From: Acidobacteriota bacterium | GTDB lineage: Bacteria; Acidobacteriota; Terriglobia; Acidiferrales; UBA7541 | Length of the DNA: 64,000 nt | Reading direction: 5' to 3' | NCBI GenBank assembly: GCA_013289665.1 | Contig: JABCZN010000018.1 | Location: forward strand, 1-64,000 | Part shown: piece after piece, positions 53,040-61,589 of the stretch | How the letters are laid out: every line of letters begins with the position of its first letter | Numbering within the stretch: the first letter of the stretch is position 1 | Program-made: the position numbers and the translations under genes | Notes under the pieces: model-generated | Databases searched by the model: none | The model's input: the letters and a program-made list of their open reading frames with translations, nothing else | What the model was told of the DNA's origin: nothing

Positions 53040-53369
53040 CTATGCAGCTTGTTCTAGATTTGGTGCTGGCGGGGCGGTCTCTTTTTTCAAAGGGGTGAAG
53101 TAAAGCCAGCGCAACAGGTAATACCAAACCAAAGCAAGAAAAAGGAACTCAGCCAAATAAGGCAGTGATTCCCCAAGAGAGAAACCCGGCAAGGCTTTAC
53201 CGGGCGAGATGACTTGCATGACATCCCGGTACTCGTTTCTCCTAACCCAACCCACTACAGGTGAAGTAAAGATGTTCACGAATTGCTGAATGCATTGTGC
53301 GAGCAGGTACCCAAGAGCGATAGCGCCAACAAAGCTCTCCACTAGAACCCGCTTCAACCGCTCAAACAT
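53040..53369 (-). CDS. Small two-helix membrane protein
   Basis: 109 residues with two hydrophobic segments (FVGAIALGYLLAQCIQ and FLFLALVWYYLLRWLYF) separated by a charged loop. Its start overlaps the stop of the upstream gene by 8 bases, so the two are co-translated. I recognise no family. Confidence 0.6.
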   Translation of the reverse strand: MFERLKRVLVESFVGAIALGYLLAQCIQQFVNIFTSPVVGWVRRNEYRDVMQVISPGKALPGFSLGESLPYLAEFLFLALVWYYLLRWLYFTPLKKETAPPAPNLEQAA

Positions 53370-53706
53370 GATCCCCCCTTGCTAGTCTCGTCCTGTATTT
53401 GCTCAAGCACCGGAGTGGCCCCACTCCATACACCCAACGGGATAGAAGCCAAGCTGCGAAAAGGCTGACAACGGCGTCAAAGAGATAGACAAATGTGGTG
53501 GTCAAAAGGATGCGGTCCTGAATACCGTTGGGACCGGAGTAAGGAACACCGCGAATTGCCACAGCGGTAGGGAAAAAATCAACAGCACGCAGAAATGGCC
53601 TCAATAGAGCTTTCAATCCCGATTCGACTGACCAGAAGAGTAGAACCGTAATGGCAACCGCCGGAATGTGAGAGTCAGCCAATATTTCGCGATGAGAAGG
53701 TTTCAC
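53362..53706 (-). CDS. Small membrane protein, unknown
   Basis: About 114 residues from GTG at 53706, which has GAAGG 7 bases upstream; a longer frame starting at 53787 has no ribosome site. Two membrane helices (IPAVAITVLLFWSVE and VYLFDAVVSLFAAWLLSRWVY). Overlaps the downstream 109-residue gene. Unknown family. Confidence 0.55.
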   Translation of the reverse strand: MKPSHREILADSHIPAVAITVLLFWSVESGLKALLRPFLRAVDFFPTAVAIRGVPYSGPNGIQDRILLTTTFVYLFDAVVSLFAAWLLSRWVYGVGPLRCLSKYRTRLARGDHV

Positions 53707-53816
53707 GCTTTTGCCTTCAATGACATTCTCTTGACCGGCAGTCTGAGTCAAGTCTGGGTTGACGCGGAAACCGCACAAGTGCTTCACCAGTCGTATTTCC
53801 CAGATTCGTTGGGATT

Positions 53817-54050
53817 CTATCTCGGGTGCCAGTCGTGGATGACGCTCGCAAAAAAGGAAACGCCGCCCAGAATCAACAGAATTCCCAACCCGCGAATTGC
53901 CCAGTTGGGGAAGCCGACAAACAGACGGATAAAAAACGGGCCTTTGAGATTTCGGGCAAAAGCTTTGTACTCCCGTGGCCCAAGGAAGAGATTAAGCCCC
54001 ATCCAGATTAGCGCAAGGCTCATGATTAGACGGACAATAATGTCAAACAT
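53817..54050 (-). CDS. Small two-helix membrane protein, 77 aa
   Basis: Hydrophobic segments IIVRLIMSLALIWMGLNLF and AIRGLGILLILGGVSFFA flank a basic loop. The composition and topology look genuine, but no family is recognised. Third member of the leftward run of small membrane genes between the inverted repeats. Confidence 0.55.
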   Translation of the reverse strand: MFDIIVRLIMSLALIWMGLNLFLGPREYKAFARNLKGPFFIRLFVGFPNWAIRGLGILLILGGVSFFASVIHDWHPR

Positions 54051-54250
54051 GTCGAAATGCTATCAGAAGTGCAAAGCAAGGTCCTGGCGTGTTGGCGGGA
54101 GAAATTAAAACAGCAGACCTTGAGCAGATTGGAGAAAAAATACTTAAGGCAAATGGTTTCGCTTGGCTGACTGAACACTGTAAGCATCTTTGGGAAACCG
54201 CTCACGTCACAAAATCGAATGAGTTCGACTTTCTTTCGGCACACCGCACA

Positions 54251-54303
54251 GGGGGTGGTCCCTTTTCCCCGTCCCTATCCGCTATCCCGTTAACGCGTTG
54301 ACA
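54251..54303 (+). repeat. Dispersed short repeat, copy 3
   Basis: GGGGGTGGTCCCTTTTCCCC then GTCCCTATCCGCTATCCCG and TTAACGCGTTGACA. Inverted partner of copy 2. Its last six bases are the -35 box of the promoter at 54298-54326. The preceding 54051-54250 has no confident gene. Confidence 0.75.
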
Positions 54304-54326
54304 CATGGCAGGAGCGGCCCTATACT
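54298..54326 (+). promoter_or_regulatory. Promoter of the NHL-repeat gene
   Basis: TTGACA (54298-54303), a 17-base spacer and TATACT (54321-54326), an almost ideal sigma-70 pair. Start near 54333, 40 bases before the ATG. Confidence 0.65.
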
Positions 54327-54372
54327 CCGCCCCGATTCTGAACTAAAGAAAATGGTTCGGTTGGAGTGCCTC

Positions 54373-55518
54373 ATGCACATTTTCCCTTTTCACAAGACAC
54401 ACGCAGGGGCCCCGGTCCGCATCGGGGTTACCTTGGCGATACTTTCTGGCGCTTGGGCTCTTGCTCTGTGCGCGCAGGAGCCGCCGAAGTATCGGGTGGA
54501 CGCGTCCTGGCCGCAGGAGTTGCCGAACAACTGGATCATCGGGCAAATCGGCGGACTGGCTGTGGACCGCGAGGACCACATCTGGGTTTTGCAGCGGCCC
54601 GCTTCAAACACGGTGGACGAAATTGGCGCTTCGCTTACGCCGCCGCGTTCCGAGTGCTGCATTGCGGCTCCGCCGGTGCTCGAGTTCGACAAGCAGGGAC
54701 ATCTGCTCCAGTCGTGGGGCGGGCCGGGCGAGGGATTTGATTGGCCGAAGAACGAGCACGGAATTTATGTGGACAAAGATGGATACGTCTGGATCGGGGG
54801 CAGCGCGCCGACCGACCGGCATATTCTGAAGTTCAAGAAGGACGGACATTTCCTGATGCAGATCGGGCATCCCTCAGCTGAACCGCCCGACAGCTTGCGC
54901 ACGGATATTTTGGGGCGCCCGGCGGGCATTGAGGTGGATTCGGAGGCGCACGAGGTATACATCGCCGACGGTTATCTGAACAAGCGAGTGATTGTTTTCG
55001 ACTCGGGCACGGGAGTCTACAAGAGGCTTTGGGGAGCTTATGGAAACGCTCCGAACGATGCCGACCCCGGTGCGTATAGTCCCGGCGCGCCACCGGATCA
55101 GCAATTTCGCAATCCGGTGCATTGCGTGCACATTTCACGCGATGGGCTGGTGTATGTCTGCGATCGTGTGAATGACCGCATGCAAGTGTTCACCAAGCAG
55201 GGGAAATTCGTGAAGGAGTTCATGGTGCGCCCCGAAACGCTGGGGATCGGTTCGGTGTGGCAGTTCGCGTTTTCCACCGACGAGCGGCAGAAGTTTCTGC
55301 TGGTGGCCGACGGCGAGAACAATGTGATCTGGACCCTCCGGCGGGAGGATGGCGCCGTGCTGGGGCAGACCGGGCACAACGGCCGCAACGCGGGGCAGTT
55401 TCACTGGATCCACCAGATCGCGTCCGATTCTGAGGGGAGTCTCTATACCGGAGAAGTGGACACCGGCAAGAGGATTCAGAAATTCGTTTTGGTGACCGCC
55501 GGGAAGCCTCAGAGATGA
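54373..55518 (+). CDS. Secreted NHL-repeat protein (peptidyl-amidoglycolate-lyase-like)
   Basis: 381 residues from ATG at 54373 (GGAG 6 bases upstream). Signal peptide (VTLAILSGAWALALCA) and a six-bladed NHL/beta-propeller. Blade motifs include GGLAVDREDHIWVLQRP, NEHGIYVDKDGYVWIGG, VHCVHISRDGLVYVCDR and IHQIASDSEGSLYTGEV. Such proteins are often labelled peptidyl-alpha-hydroxyglycine alpha-amidating lyase-like, but the catalytic set was not verified. The last 126 bases are echoed by the remnant at 48320. It is followed at 55556 by a SnoaL-like gene, probably in one transcript. Confidence 0.8.
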   Translation: MHIFPFHKTHAGAPVRIGVTLAILSGAWALALCAQEPPKYRVDASWPQELPNNWIIGQIGGLAVDREDHIWVLQRPASNTVDEIGASLTPPRSECCIAAPPVLEFDKQGHLLQSWGGPGEGFDWPKNEHGIYVDKDGYVWIGGSAPTDRHILKFKKDGHFLMQIGHPSAEPPDSLRTDILGRPAGIEVDSEAHEVYIADGYLNKRVIVFDSGTGVYKRLWGAYGNAPNDADPGAYSPGAPPDQQFRNPVHCVHISRDGLVYVCDRVNDRMQVFTKQGKFVKEFMVRPETLGIGSVWQFAFSTDERQKFLLVADGENNVIWTLRREDGAVLGQTGHNGRNAGQFHWIHQIASDSEGSLYTGEVDTGKRIQKFVLVTAGKPQR

Positions 55519-55555
55519 GATGCAGGCGAATCCGCGAGGCGGAAAGGAAGCCAGG

Positions 55556-56131
55556 ATGGATGAGCAGCGAAGCACAGAAGCCCGCTTAAGTTCCGGGCAA
55601 CAGACTCTCAACGGCCTATGGGAAGAGCACCTGCGGCAGGAGTTTACGACCCAGGATACAGCCGCCACGCTCGAGACCATGGTGCCCGATGCCTACGTAA
55701 ACCACGTCCCGGTATTGACCGGCGGTGTGGGCCAGGAACAATTACGGGAATTCTATTCACGGCACTTCATCCCCAGGATGCCTCCGGATACGGCAATCGT
55801 TCCCGTCTCGCGAACCATCGGCGCGGAGCGGCTGGTGGACGAAATGATTTTCCGCTTTACGCACACGATTGAGATGGACTGGATGCTTCCCGGCATTGCT
55901 CCCACGGGCAAACGGGTGGAATGCCCGCTGGTGGTGATCGTCCAGTTTCGCGAGGGAAAACTTTCCAACGAACATATCTACTGGGATCAAGCTTCGGTGC
56001 TGGTGCAGCTGGGGCTACTGGATGCGGAGAACCTGCCCGTCGCTGGCGTTGAAACCGCGAGAAAGCTGGCCGACCCCAGCTTGCCCTCCAACCATTTGAT
56101 TGAGCGGGCCAAGGCTGGGCGCAGATCGTAA
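55556..56131 (+). CDS. SnoaL/NTF2-like protein
   Basis: 191 residues, one cone-like alpha+beta barrel of the SnoaL-like (NTF2 superfamily) type: N-terminal helices with LWEEHLRQEFTTQDTAATL, TMVPDAYVNHVPVLTGG, then the strands around VDEMIFRFTHTIEMDWMLPG and VECPLVVIVQFREGKLSNEHIYWD. Family members are small isomerases, cyclases or carriers; the reaction is unknown. GGAAG upstream of the ATG. Follows the NHL gene by 37 bases. Confidence 0.78.
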   Translation: MDEQRSTEARLSSGQQTLNGLWEEHLRQEFTTQDTAATLETMVPDAYVNHVPVLTGGVGQEQLREFYSRHFIPRMPPDTAIVPVSRTIGAERLVDEMIFRFTHTIEMDWMLPGIAPTGKRVECPLVVIVQFREGKLSNEHIYWDQASVLVQLGLLDAENLPVAGVETARKLADPSLPSNHLIERAKAGRRS

Positions 56132-56149
56132 GCGCCTGATGTGCGATTG

Positions 56150-56782
56150 CTAGGCCCGCTTCCGGCGCTTCCTTCCTCCCCAGAAATAGTAGAGCCCCGC
56201 GGCGGTCGCGACCAGCAACAGGAGGATCGCTACAACCACGGGGTGTCCGTGTGCCGCGATAAACGCGATGATTTGCCGCCCATAGAGCGCGGCCAGATAA
56301 GCCAGGAGCATGTATCTGGAGATTCGGCCAAGCGTGAGCGCCAGCAGGAATTTTCTTACCGGATATTGCAGGGCGCCCGCCGCCAGCAGAAAGGGAACCA
56401 TGGGAATGGGCGGAGGCAGCAGGGCCGGGATGGCAATCGCGGCGAATCCCCAGCGCTCGAAGATTTTGCAAACTTTGTCCACTTTCCGGGGCGAGAACCT
56501 GCGCTCGAGCGCGGCTTTGCCTCCCTTGCGGGCGAGCCGATAGGAGAGGAAGCCTCCGAGCACCGAACCAACGGTGGCCATCAAGGCGTAATACAGCCAC
56601 AGCTGCTGGTGGCGCGCGGAAAACAGAATTGTGGCCACGTCCATGATGCCGGGAAGCGGAATAGGGGAGTTGTCGAGGAGCCCGAGGGGAATCAGTCCGA
56701 GACCGCCGAGGTGAAACAGCCAGTGCCGCATGCTTCTGAGCGCAGCGGAGAGCGAGGCTAGAAGCAGGTCACCGCTGGTCAA
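56150..56782 (-). CDS. VTT-domain (DedA/YqaA-like) membrane protein
   Basis: Up to 210 residues; the frame begins at a TTG, and ATG at 56731 (194 residues) is an equally good start. The VTT domain is complete: LIPLGLLDNSPIPLPGIMDV, GSVLGGFLSYRLARKGGK, RWGFAAIAIPALLPPPIPMV and the C-terminal helices. DedA-type proteins move phospholipids or undecaprenyl phosphate across the membrane; the YqaA-like branch is less well defined. Convergent with the SnoaL-like gene. Confidence 0.8.
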   Translation of the reverse strand: MTSGDLLLASLSAALRSMRHWLFHLGGLGLIPLGLLDNSPIPLPGIMDVATILFSARHQQLWLYYALMATVGSVLGGFLSYRLARKGGKAALERRFSPRKVDKVCKIFERWGFAAIAIPALLPPPIPMVPFLLAAGALQYPVRKFLLALTLGRISRYMLLAYLAALYGRQIIAFIAAHGHPVVVAILLLLVATAAGLYYFWGGRKRRKRA

Positions 56783-56978
56783 TGGGGGAAACCGGTCGAC
56801 AGAGGGACTTTTCGCATGGCGACATCAGAGCATGTTTAGCGCTTGCCCGGCAATGCCCGATTGAGGCGGTGCCGGAATGGTAGCTTCGAATGGACGGAGT
56901 TCGACGGGGGCAGGAGGGCCACGGGTGGTGGCGGTGGCAGGGGTGGTGCGGGAGGGGTCGCGGAGCAAAGCGCAAGCG

Positions 56979-57008
56979 TTGACCTGCGGCGGAGCGGGTA
57001 CTTACCAT
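56979..57008 (+). promoter_or_regulatory. Promoter of the VWFA-related gene
   Basis: TTGACC (56979-56984), an 18-base spacer and TACCAT (57003-57008). The block from AAGCGTTGACC to TTACCATGGGG is repeated before the transglycosylase gene. The 5' leader would be about 125 bases. The rest of 56783-57139 shows no gene. Confidence 0.55.
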
Positions 57009-57139
57009 GGGGTGCTGCGCTACAGACGGAGTCCATGGAAGATAATTGCTGCAAGGGCCTGGCTGCTGCCGGCGATGAGCTGAACGGGTTGTGAGGATCT
57101 GACCGAGCAGCGGGAGAGGTTCCCCGCGAGGGGTACGCG

Positions 57140-58900
57140 ATGCGAACAGCAGGGCTGATTCGGGCGGGTACGATCGCGACGGCGACCCTGGCATTTGCAA
57201 GCATTGCGCGTGCCGGGCAGGCGAGCGAGAATCCTGCTTCGTCGAAGCCGGCCGCCCAGCCCAAAGCGGAACTGCCTAGCCAGGATCCGGGGCCGACGCT
57301 CAGGGTGCGCGTGAATCTGGTGCAGGTGAAAGCGGTGGTGCGCGATGAAAAAGGGCAAGTCGCAAAAAACCTGCAGCGGGAGGATTTTCAGCTTTACGAC
57401 AACGGGGAATTGCAGCTGATTTCGACATTCGGGGTGGAAACTCCAGAAACTTTCCGGAAAAGAGAAGAGGCGGCAGCGAAGACGGAGCGGGTAGAAAGCT
57501 CCCCCGGGATCGAGAGAGAGGGGATAGCACAACGGTATGTGGCGGTGGTCTTCGATGACGTTCATATGCAAACGACGGATATTCTGCCTGTGCGGGCGGG
57601 GTCTGAAAAACTGATCGATAGCTTGAAGCAGGGCGACCGGATTGGGATCTTTTCGACCTCGGGGCAGATGACCGAGCAGTTTACGAGCGACAAAGAGGCG
57701 CTGAAGAAGAAACTGAAATCGCTGGCGCCGCGGCCCATCATGGGCAAAATCAACGCCACCTCCACCTGCCCGGAGGTGACGTATTACATGGCGGACCAGT
57801 ACGTGAACGAGCACAACACGGAGATCCTGGACGTGGCGACGGCAGAGGTGCTGGAGTGCAACTTCCGGAACGACCGAAAGAGGAGCATGGCGGCGAAATC
57901 TCTCGCGGAATCGATGCTGAGACAGCAACTCGCCGCCGGGAACGCGGACAACGAGGCGAGTTACCGGCGGCTGGAGGAGACGGTGAGGGAGATATCGAGG
58001 AAACCTGGCGAACGCGTCGTCATTCTTGTGTCGCCGGGATTCCTGCTGGCCTCGCTCTATTCAGACGAGATGGGGATGATCGAGCGAGCGAACCGGGCAG
58101 GAGTGGTGATCAACACGCTCGATTCCCGCGGCCTGTTTAATCCAGGAGTCGCGGCTGACGACATATCGAAGCCTGTAACCGACACGATGAGCGGCCGGAT
58201 TTACAAGGCGAATTACCGGATGGCCGCGCAGATTGACGCTGATTCGGTGCTGCGAGATTTTGCCGAGTCGACGGGAGGGACATTTTTTCACAACTCCAAC
58301 GACCTGGCGGGAGGAATGCAGCAGTTGGGCGCGGCGCCAGAAGTGTCCTACCTGCTGGGGTACTCGCCGCAGGATCAGAAGATGGACGGGAAATATCACC
58401 GGATCAAGGTGGCGCTGCCGGGGAAGAAATACGAAGTGCAGGCGCGGCACGGCTATTACGCGCCTAAAAAAGTGAATGACCCGGACGAGAGCGCCAACCA
58501 GGAGATCCAGGAAGCTGTCTATTCGCAGGGAGAAATTGACGAGTTGCGGCTGGAAATGCACACGGAGTACGTCCGGACGGATGCGGCGAACCCGTATCTG
58601 AGCGTGACTTCTCGCGTCGGTGCGCAGGGGCTGCGGTTCAGGAAGGAGGACGGGCGGAGCTTCGACAAGCTGATGGTGACGACCGTGATTTTCGACGAGA
58701 ACGGGGAGTATGTAACCGGAGAGCAGAAGCTTGTGAACCTGGAATTGCCGGATGAAACGTATGAAAAGGTGAGCCGGTACGGATTGCAAATTAAGTCGAA
58801 TTTTGCGTTGAAGCCGGGAACGTACACGGTCAGGCAGGTGGTGCGGGAATCGGAGGGCGCGCAGATGGGCGCAAAGAACGGGACGGTGGTGATTCCCTAG
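57140..58900 (+). CDS. VWFA-related acidobacterial secreted protein
   Basis: 586 residues. Signal peptide (IATATLAFASIARA), a VWFA-related core with LRVRVNLVQVKAVVRDEKGQ, YVAVVFDDVHMQTTDIL and GERVVILVSPGFLL, and a C-terminal domain with the strands YLLGYSPQDQKMDGKYHRIKV and HGYYAPKKV. The MIDAS DxSxS is replaced by DDVHM, as is usual for the Acidobacterial VWFA-related domain. The C-terminal quarter (about residues 450-586) resembles a beta-sandwich. Role unknown, probably surface or periplasmic. GAGGGG 7 bases before the ATG. Confidence 0.85.
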   Translation: MRTAGLIRAGTIATATLAFASIARAGQASENPASSKPAAQPKAELPSQDPGPTLRVRVNLVQVKAVVRDEKGQVAKNLQREDFQLYDNGELQLISTFGVETPETFRKREEAAAKTERVESSPGIEREGIAQRYVAVVFDDVHMQTTDILPVRAGSEKLIDSLKQGDRIGIFSTSGQMTEQFTSDKEALKKKLKSLAPRPIMGKINATSTCPEVTYYMADQYVNEHNTEILDVATAEVLECNFRNDRKRSMAAKSLAESMLRQQLAAGNADNEASYRRLEETVREISRKPGERVVILVSPGFLLASLYSDEMGMIERANRAGVVINTLDSRGLFNPGVAADDISKPVTDTMSGRIYKANYRMAAQIDADSVLRDFAESTGGTFFHNSNDLAGGMQQLGAAPEVSYLLGYSPQDQKMDGKYHRIKVALPGKKYEVQARHGYYAPKKVNDPDESANQEIQEAVYSQGEIDELRLEMHTEYVRTDAANPYLSVTSRVGAQGLRFRKEDGRSFDKLMVTTVIFDENGEYVTGEQKLVNLELPDETYEKVSRYGLQIKSNFALKPGTYTVRQVVRESEGAQMGAKNGTVVIP

Positions 58901-59027
58901 GACTGAAAAGCGGCCTGTTCGGAACGGATCGAGGGAGGCAGCGGGAAGCGTGCAACAAGGGATGGAAAGGGCGCCCGGGGGAGAAGATGGGGAGGTGCGG
59001 GATGGGTCGCGGCGCGTGGCGAAAGCG

Positions 59028-59057
59028 TTGACCTCTGACAGAGGCGGTCCTTACCAT
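59028..59057 (+). promoter_or_regulatory. Promoter of the transglycosylase gene
   Basis: TTGACC (59028-59033), an 18-base spacer and TACCAT (59052-59057), the same layout and flanking bases as the promoter at 56979. Start would be near 59064. Confidence 0.55.
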
Positions 59058-59093
59058 GGGGGGATGAGCCTGGGAAGAGATCGAGGAAAGTTG

Positions 59094-60872
59094 ATGCGCG
59101 CTGGAGCTTGGCTGGTGGTGGCAATGAGCCTGGCGGGTTGCGAGGATGCGGCGAAGCGGCCCGTCAAGGCGCATGCTCCGGGACTGCAACCTTCAGAAGT
59201 CAAGGGGACCCAAGCACAGGGGCAGGAGGCGAGTCGAGGGGTGGCGCAGGCGGGGCCAGGCGCGGTCGGCAATCTGCCGGTGCGGAACCTGAAGGCCCAG
59301 CCGCTGATTTCGCTGGCGCCGCGGACCCCGGGCGGGATCCCCTACCTGATTGAAAAAGTGAAGGAAAGGTTTGCTGCGGGAGAGGCCAACTACAAGGCTG
59401 GGCACCTGGTGGCGGCGCGGCGGGACTTTGACGACGCGGTGGACTGGATGCTGGAGAGCGGGTACGACCCGAACAGCGACCCCAAGCTGAGTGAGCTGTT
59501 TCACCAGGTCACCGACACGATTTATTCCTATGAGCTGCAGGCGTTCCGCGCGGGCGACGGGTTCAGCGAGGCTCCGGCGGTGCCGGCGCCGATTGACGAA
59601 GTGGCGGAGATGACCTTTCCGGTGGACCCGAAGTTGAGGGAGCGCGCGGAAGAGGCGGCGAGGAGCGTTTCGCACGATCTGCCGCTGACGGTGAACGACG
59701 TGGTGGCGTCGTACCTGAATTTTTTCCAAACGCCGCGCGGGCGGGCGATCGTGGAGACGGGGCTGCGGCGCAAGGGAAAATACGACGACATGATTGCGCG
59801 GGTGCTGCGGGAAGAGGGCGTGCCGCAGGACCTGATTTACCTGGCGCAGGCGGAGAGCGCGTTTCAGCCACTGGCGCTTTCGCGCGCGGGGGCGCGGGGG
59901 ATCTGGCAGTTCGTGCAGTGGCGCGGGAACGAATATGGACTGAAGCGGACGTGGTGGGTGGATGAGCGGATGGATCCGGAAAAAGCCACGCGGGCGGCGG
60001 CCCAGCATTTGCGGGATCTCTATGGGCTGTTCGGGGATTGGTACCTGGCGATTGCGGCTTACAACTGCGGGCCGGGAAACGTGCAGAAGGGCGTGGAGCG
60101 GACCGGGTACGCGGATTTCTGGGAGCTGTATAAGAGAAACGTGCTGCCGCGGGAAACGAAGAATTATGTGCCGATCATCCTTGCGCTGACGCTGATCGCC
60201 AAGGACGCGGCGCACTATGGGATCTCGGTTGACCCGGAACACGAGGTGGAAACGGACGCGGTGAAGCCGGGGCGGGCGATTGACTTGCGGCTGGTGGCGG
60301 AGACGATTGACGTGGACGTGGCCACGCTGCGGACGCTCAATCCTTCCCTGCTGCGGATGGCGACCCCGGACGATCCGGCTTTTCTGCTGCACCTGCCGAA
60401 GGGGACCGCGGAAACATTTCTGGCGGAGATTGCCGATATTCCGGCGGAGAAGTGGGTGAGCTGGCGGCGGCACCGGGTGGAGAGCGGAGAGACACTGACG
60501 TCAATCGCGAAGAAATACCGGGTGACGCCGGGGGCAATCGCGGCGGCGAACGACCTGGAAGCGGGGACAGGGCTCGAGGCGGGCGAGAAGCTGATTATCC
60601 CGGCGGCGCGTCCGGTCGAAGAGACCAAGAGCCGGCTGGTGAGATATCGGGTGCGGCGCGGAGATACGCTGGGGGGGATTGCGGACCAGTTCAGCGTGAC
60701 GGACGGGGACATCCGGAAATGGAACGGGCTCAAGGGCGGGAAGGTGAGCCGGGGAATGGTCTTGCGGATTTACACTGTGGGGGGCGCACCGGAGACGCGG
60801 ACGGTGAAGAGTTCGGCGAAAACGCGGCACAAGAAGCCGGGGAGTACGGGCGGAAGCCAGACGAAACCTTGA
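59094..60872 (+). CDS. LysM lytic murein transglycosylase lipoprotein (MltD-like)
   Basis: 592 residues from ATG at 59094, with GAGGAAAG upstream; the predicted transcription start near 59064 excludes earlier starts. Lipobox LAGC after MRAGAWLVVAM indicates an outer-membrane lipoprotein. The SLT domain lies at about residues 225-370: catalytic Glu in YLAQAESAFQPLALS, then ARGIWQF and AIAAYNCGPGNVQK. Two LysM domains follow (HRVESGETLTSIAKKY and YRVRRGDTLGGIADQF), with a Ser/Lys-rich end. Cleaves glycan strands of peptidoglycan. Confidence 0.9.
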   Translation: MRAGAWLVVAMSLAGCEDAAKRPVKAHAPGLQPSEVKGTQAQGQEASRGVAQAGPGAVGNLPVRNLKAQPLISLAPRTPGGIPYLIEKVKERFAAGEANYKAGHLVAARRDFDDAVDWMLESGYDPNSDPKLSELFHQVTDTIYSYELQAFRAGDGFSEAPAVPAPIDEVAEMTFPVDPKLRERAEEAARSVSHDLPLTVNDVVASYLNFFQTPRGRAIVETGLRRKGKYDDMIARVLREEGVPQDLIYLAQAESAFQPLALSRAGARGIWQFVQWRGNEYGLKRTWWVDERMDPEKATRAAAQHLRDLYGLFGDWYLAIAAYNCGPGNVQKGVERTGYADFWELYKRNVLPRETKNYVPIILALTLIAKDAAHYGISVDPEHEVETDAVKPGRAIDLRLVAETIDVDVATLRTLNPSLLRMATPDDPAFLLHLPKGTAETFLAEIADIPAEKWVSWRRHRVESGETLTSIAKKYRVTPGAIAAANDLEAGTGLEAGEKLIIPAARPVEETKSRLVRYRVRRGDTLGGIADQFSVTDGDIRKWNGLKGGKVSRGMVLRIYTVGGAPETRTVKSSAKTRHKKPGSTGGSQTKP

Positions 60873-60950
60873 CTGGCGAAGACTGGACGGAGCCCTAGGA
60901 AAGAGGCAGAATATTTTGCCTACAGACGGGCCGATTTTGTCACGAAAGCT

Positions 60951-60979
60951 TGACAAGGACGTTGGAGTGGGATAACAAA
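60951..60979 (+). promoter_or_regulatory. Promoter of the histone H1-like gene
   Basis: TTGACA (60951-60956), a 17-base spacer and TAACAA (60974-60979); the ATG follows at 61065. Confidence 0.6.
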
Positions 60980-61064
60980 TCGCAAGGACGGAGTGCAGGA
61001 CGTCTCCGACTGGTGCAGCGTGCCAAGAACAACGGGTAAGAAGGATCCCCATGGGGAGGAGAGC

Positions 61065-61400
61065 ATGGAATTCGAGAAAGATCAGTTTGAGGACGACGAA
61101 GAGCTGTCCCGGTTGGAAGACGACGAGGAGCTCGGCGGAGAGCCGGGAGGCGTCGTCGAAGAAGAGGAAGAGCTGCTGATCGTTGAGGAAGAGCCCGCCG
61201 ACGAGGGGGACGAACCCGCGGCCAAACCGGCGGCGAAGCCGACGCCGAAGCCCTCAACCAAGAAAGCTGCTCCCAAGAAGGCCGCGAAGAAGTCCAAGAA
61301 GCCCGCCAAAAAGGCCAAGAAGAAGCCGGCCAAGAAAGCGAAGGCCAAGCCGAAGAAGAAGAAGAAGGCGGCGAAGAAGGCCAAGAAGCGGCGCCGGTAG
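61065..61400 (+). CDS. Histone H1-like Lys/Ala-rich protein with acidic N-terminus
   Basis: 111 residues. Residues 1-45 are strongly acidic (DDEELSRLEDDEELGG, EEEEELLIVEEEP), then a tail built of Lys, Ala and Pro in KKAA/KKPAKK units (about 50 residues) ending KKRRR. Such tails bind DNA like eukaryotic H1 or bacterial HctA/AlgP-type proteins; the acidic head may neutralise or recruit partners. GGGGAGGAG before the ATG. It has its own promoter and terminator, so it is probably expressed strongly and alone. Confidence 0.8.
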   Translation: MEFEKDQFEDDEELSRLEDDEELGGEPGGVVEEEEELLIVEEEPADEGDEPAAKPAAKPTPKPSTKKAAPKKAAKKSKKPAKKAKKKPAKKAKAKPKKKKKAAKKAKKRRR

Positions 61401-61431
61401 CGACCCCGCGCGGTTGCCTAAATCTCACCAG

Positions 61432-61463
61432 AGGCTCCCCGAGAAAATCGGGGAGCCTTTTTC
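61432..61463 (+). terminator. Intrinsic terminator of the H1-like gene
   Basis: AGGCTCCCCGA (61432-61442), a five-base loop, TCGGGGAGCCT (61448-61458), then TTTTCTT. An 11-bp perfect stem. Confidence 0.9.
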
Positions 61464-61589
61464 TTGGCGCGGGCGGGCTGGAATGGAGAAGAGGGTTGGC
61501 GTGGGCAGGATGGAGGAACAGGTTACCGGAGAAGGCTAGGACCATGTTTCCGGTAACGGGCTTGCCGGGCACTAACTGAAAAATCGAGC

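Noticed and set aside
54089..54301. A 70-codon open frame before repeat copy 3
   Set aside because: It runs into the repeat and ends inside it, has no ribosome site, and overlaps the promoter of the next gene.
59193..60473. A 426-codon open frame opposite the transglycosylase
   Set aside because: Arg/Pro/His-rich shadow frame with no start signal; the plus-strand gene is clear.
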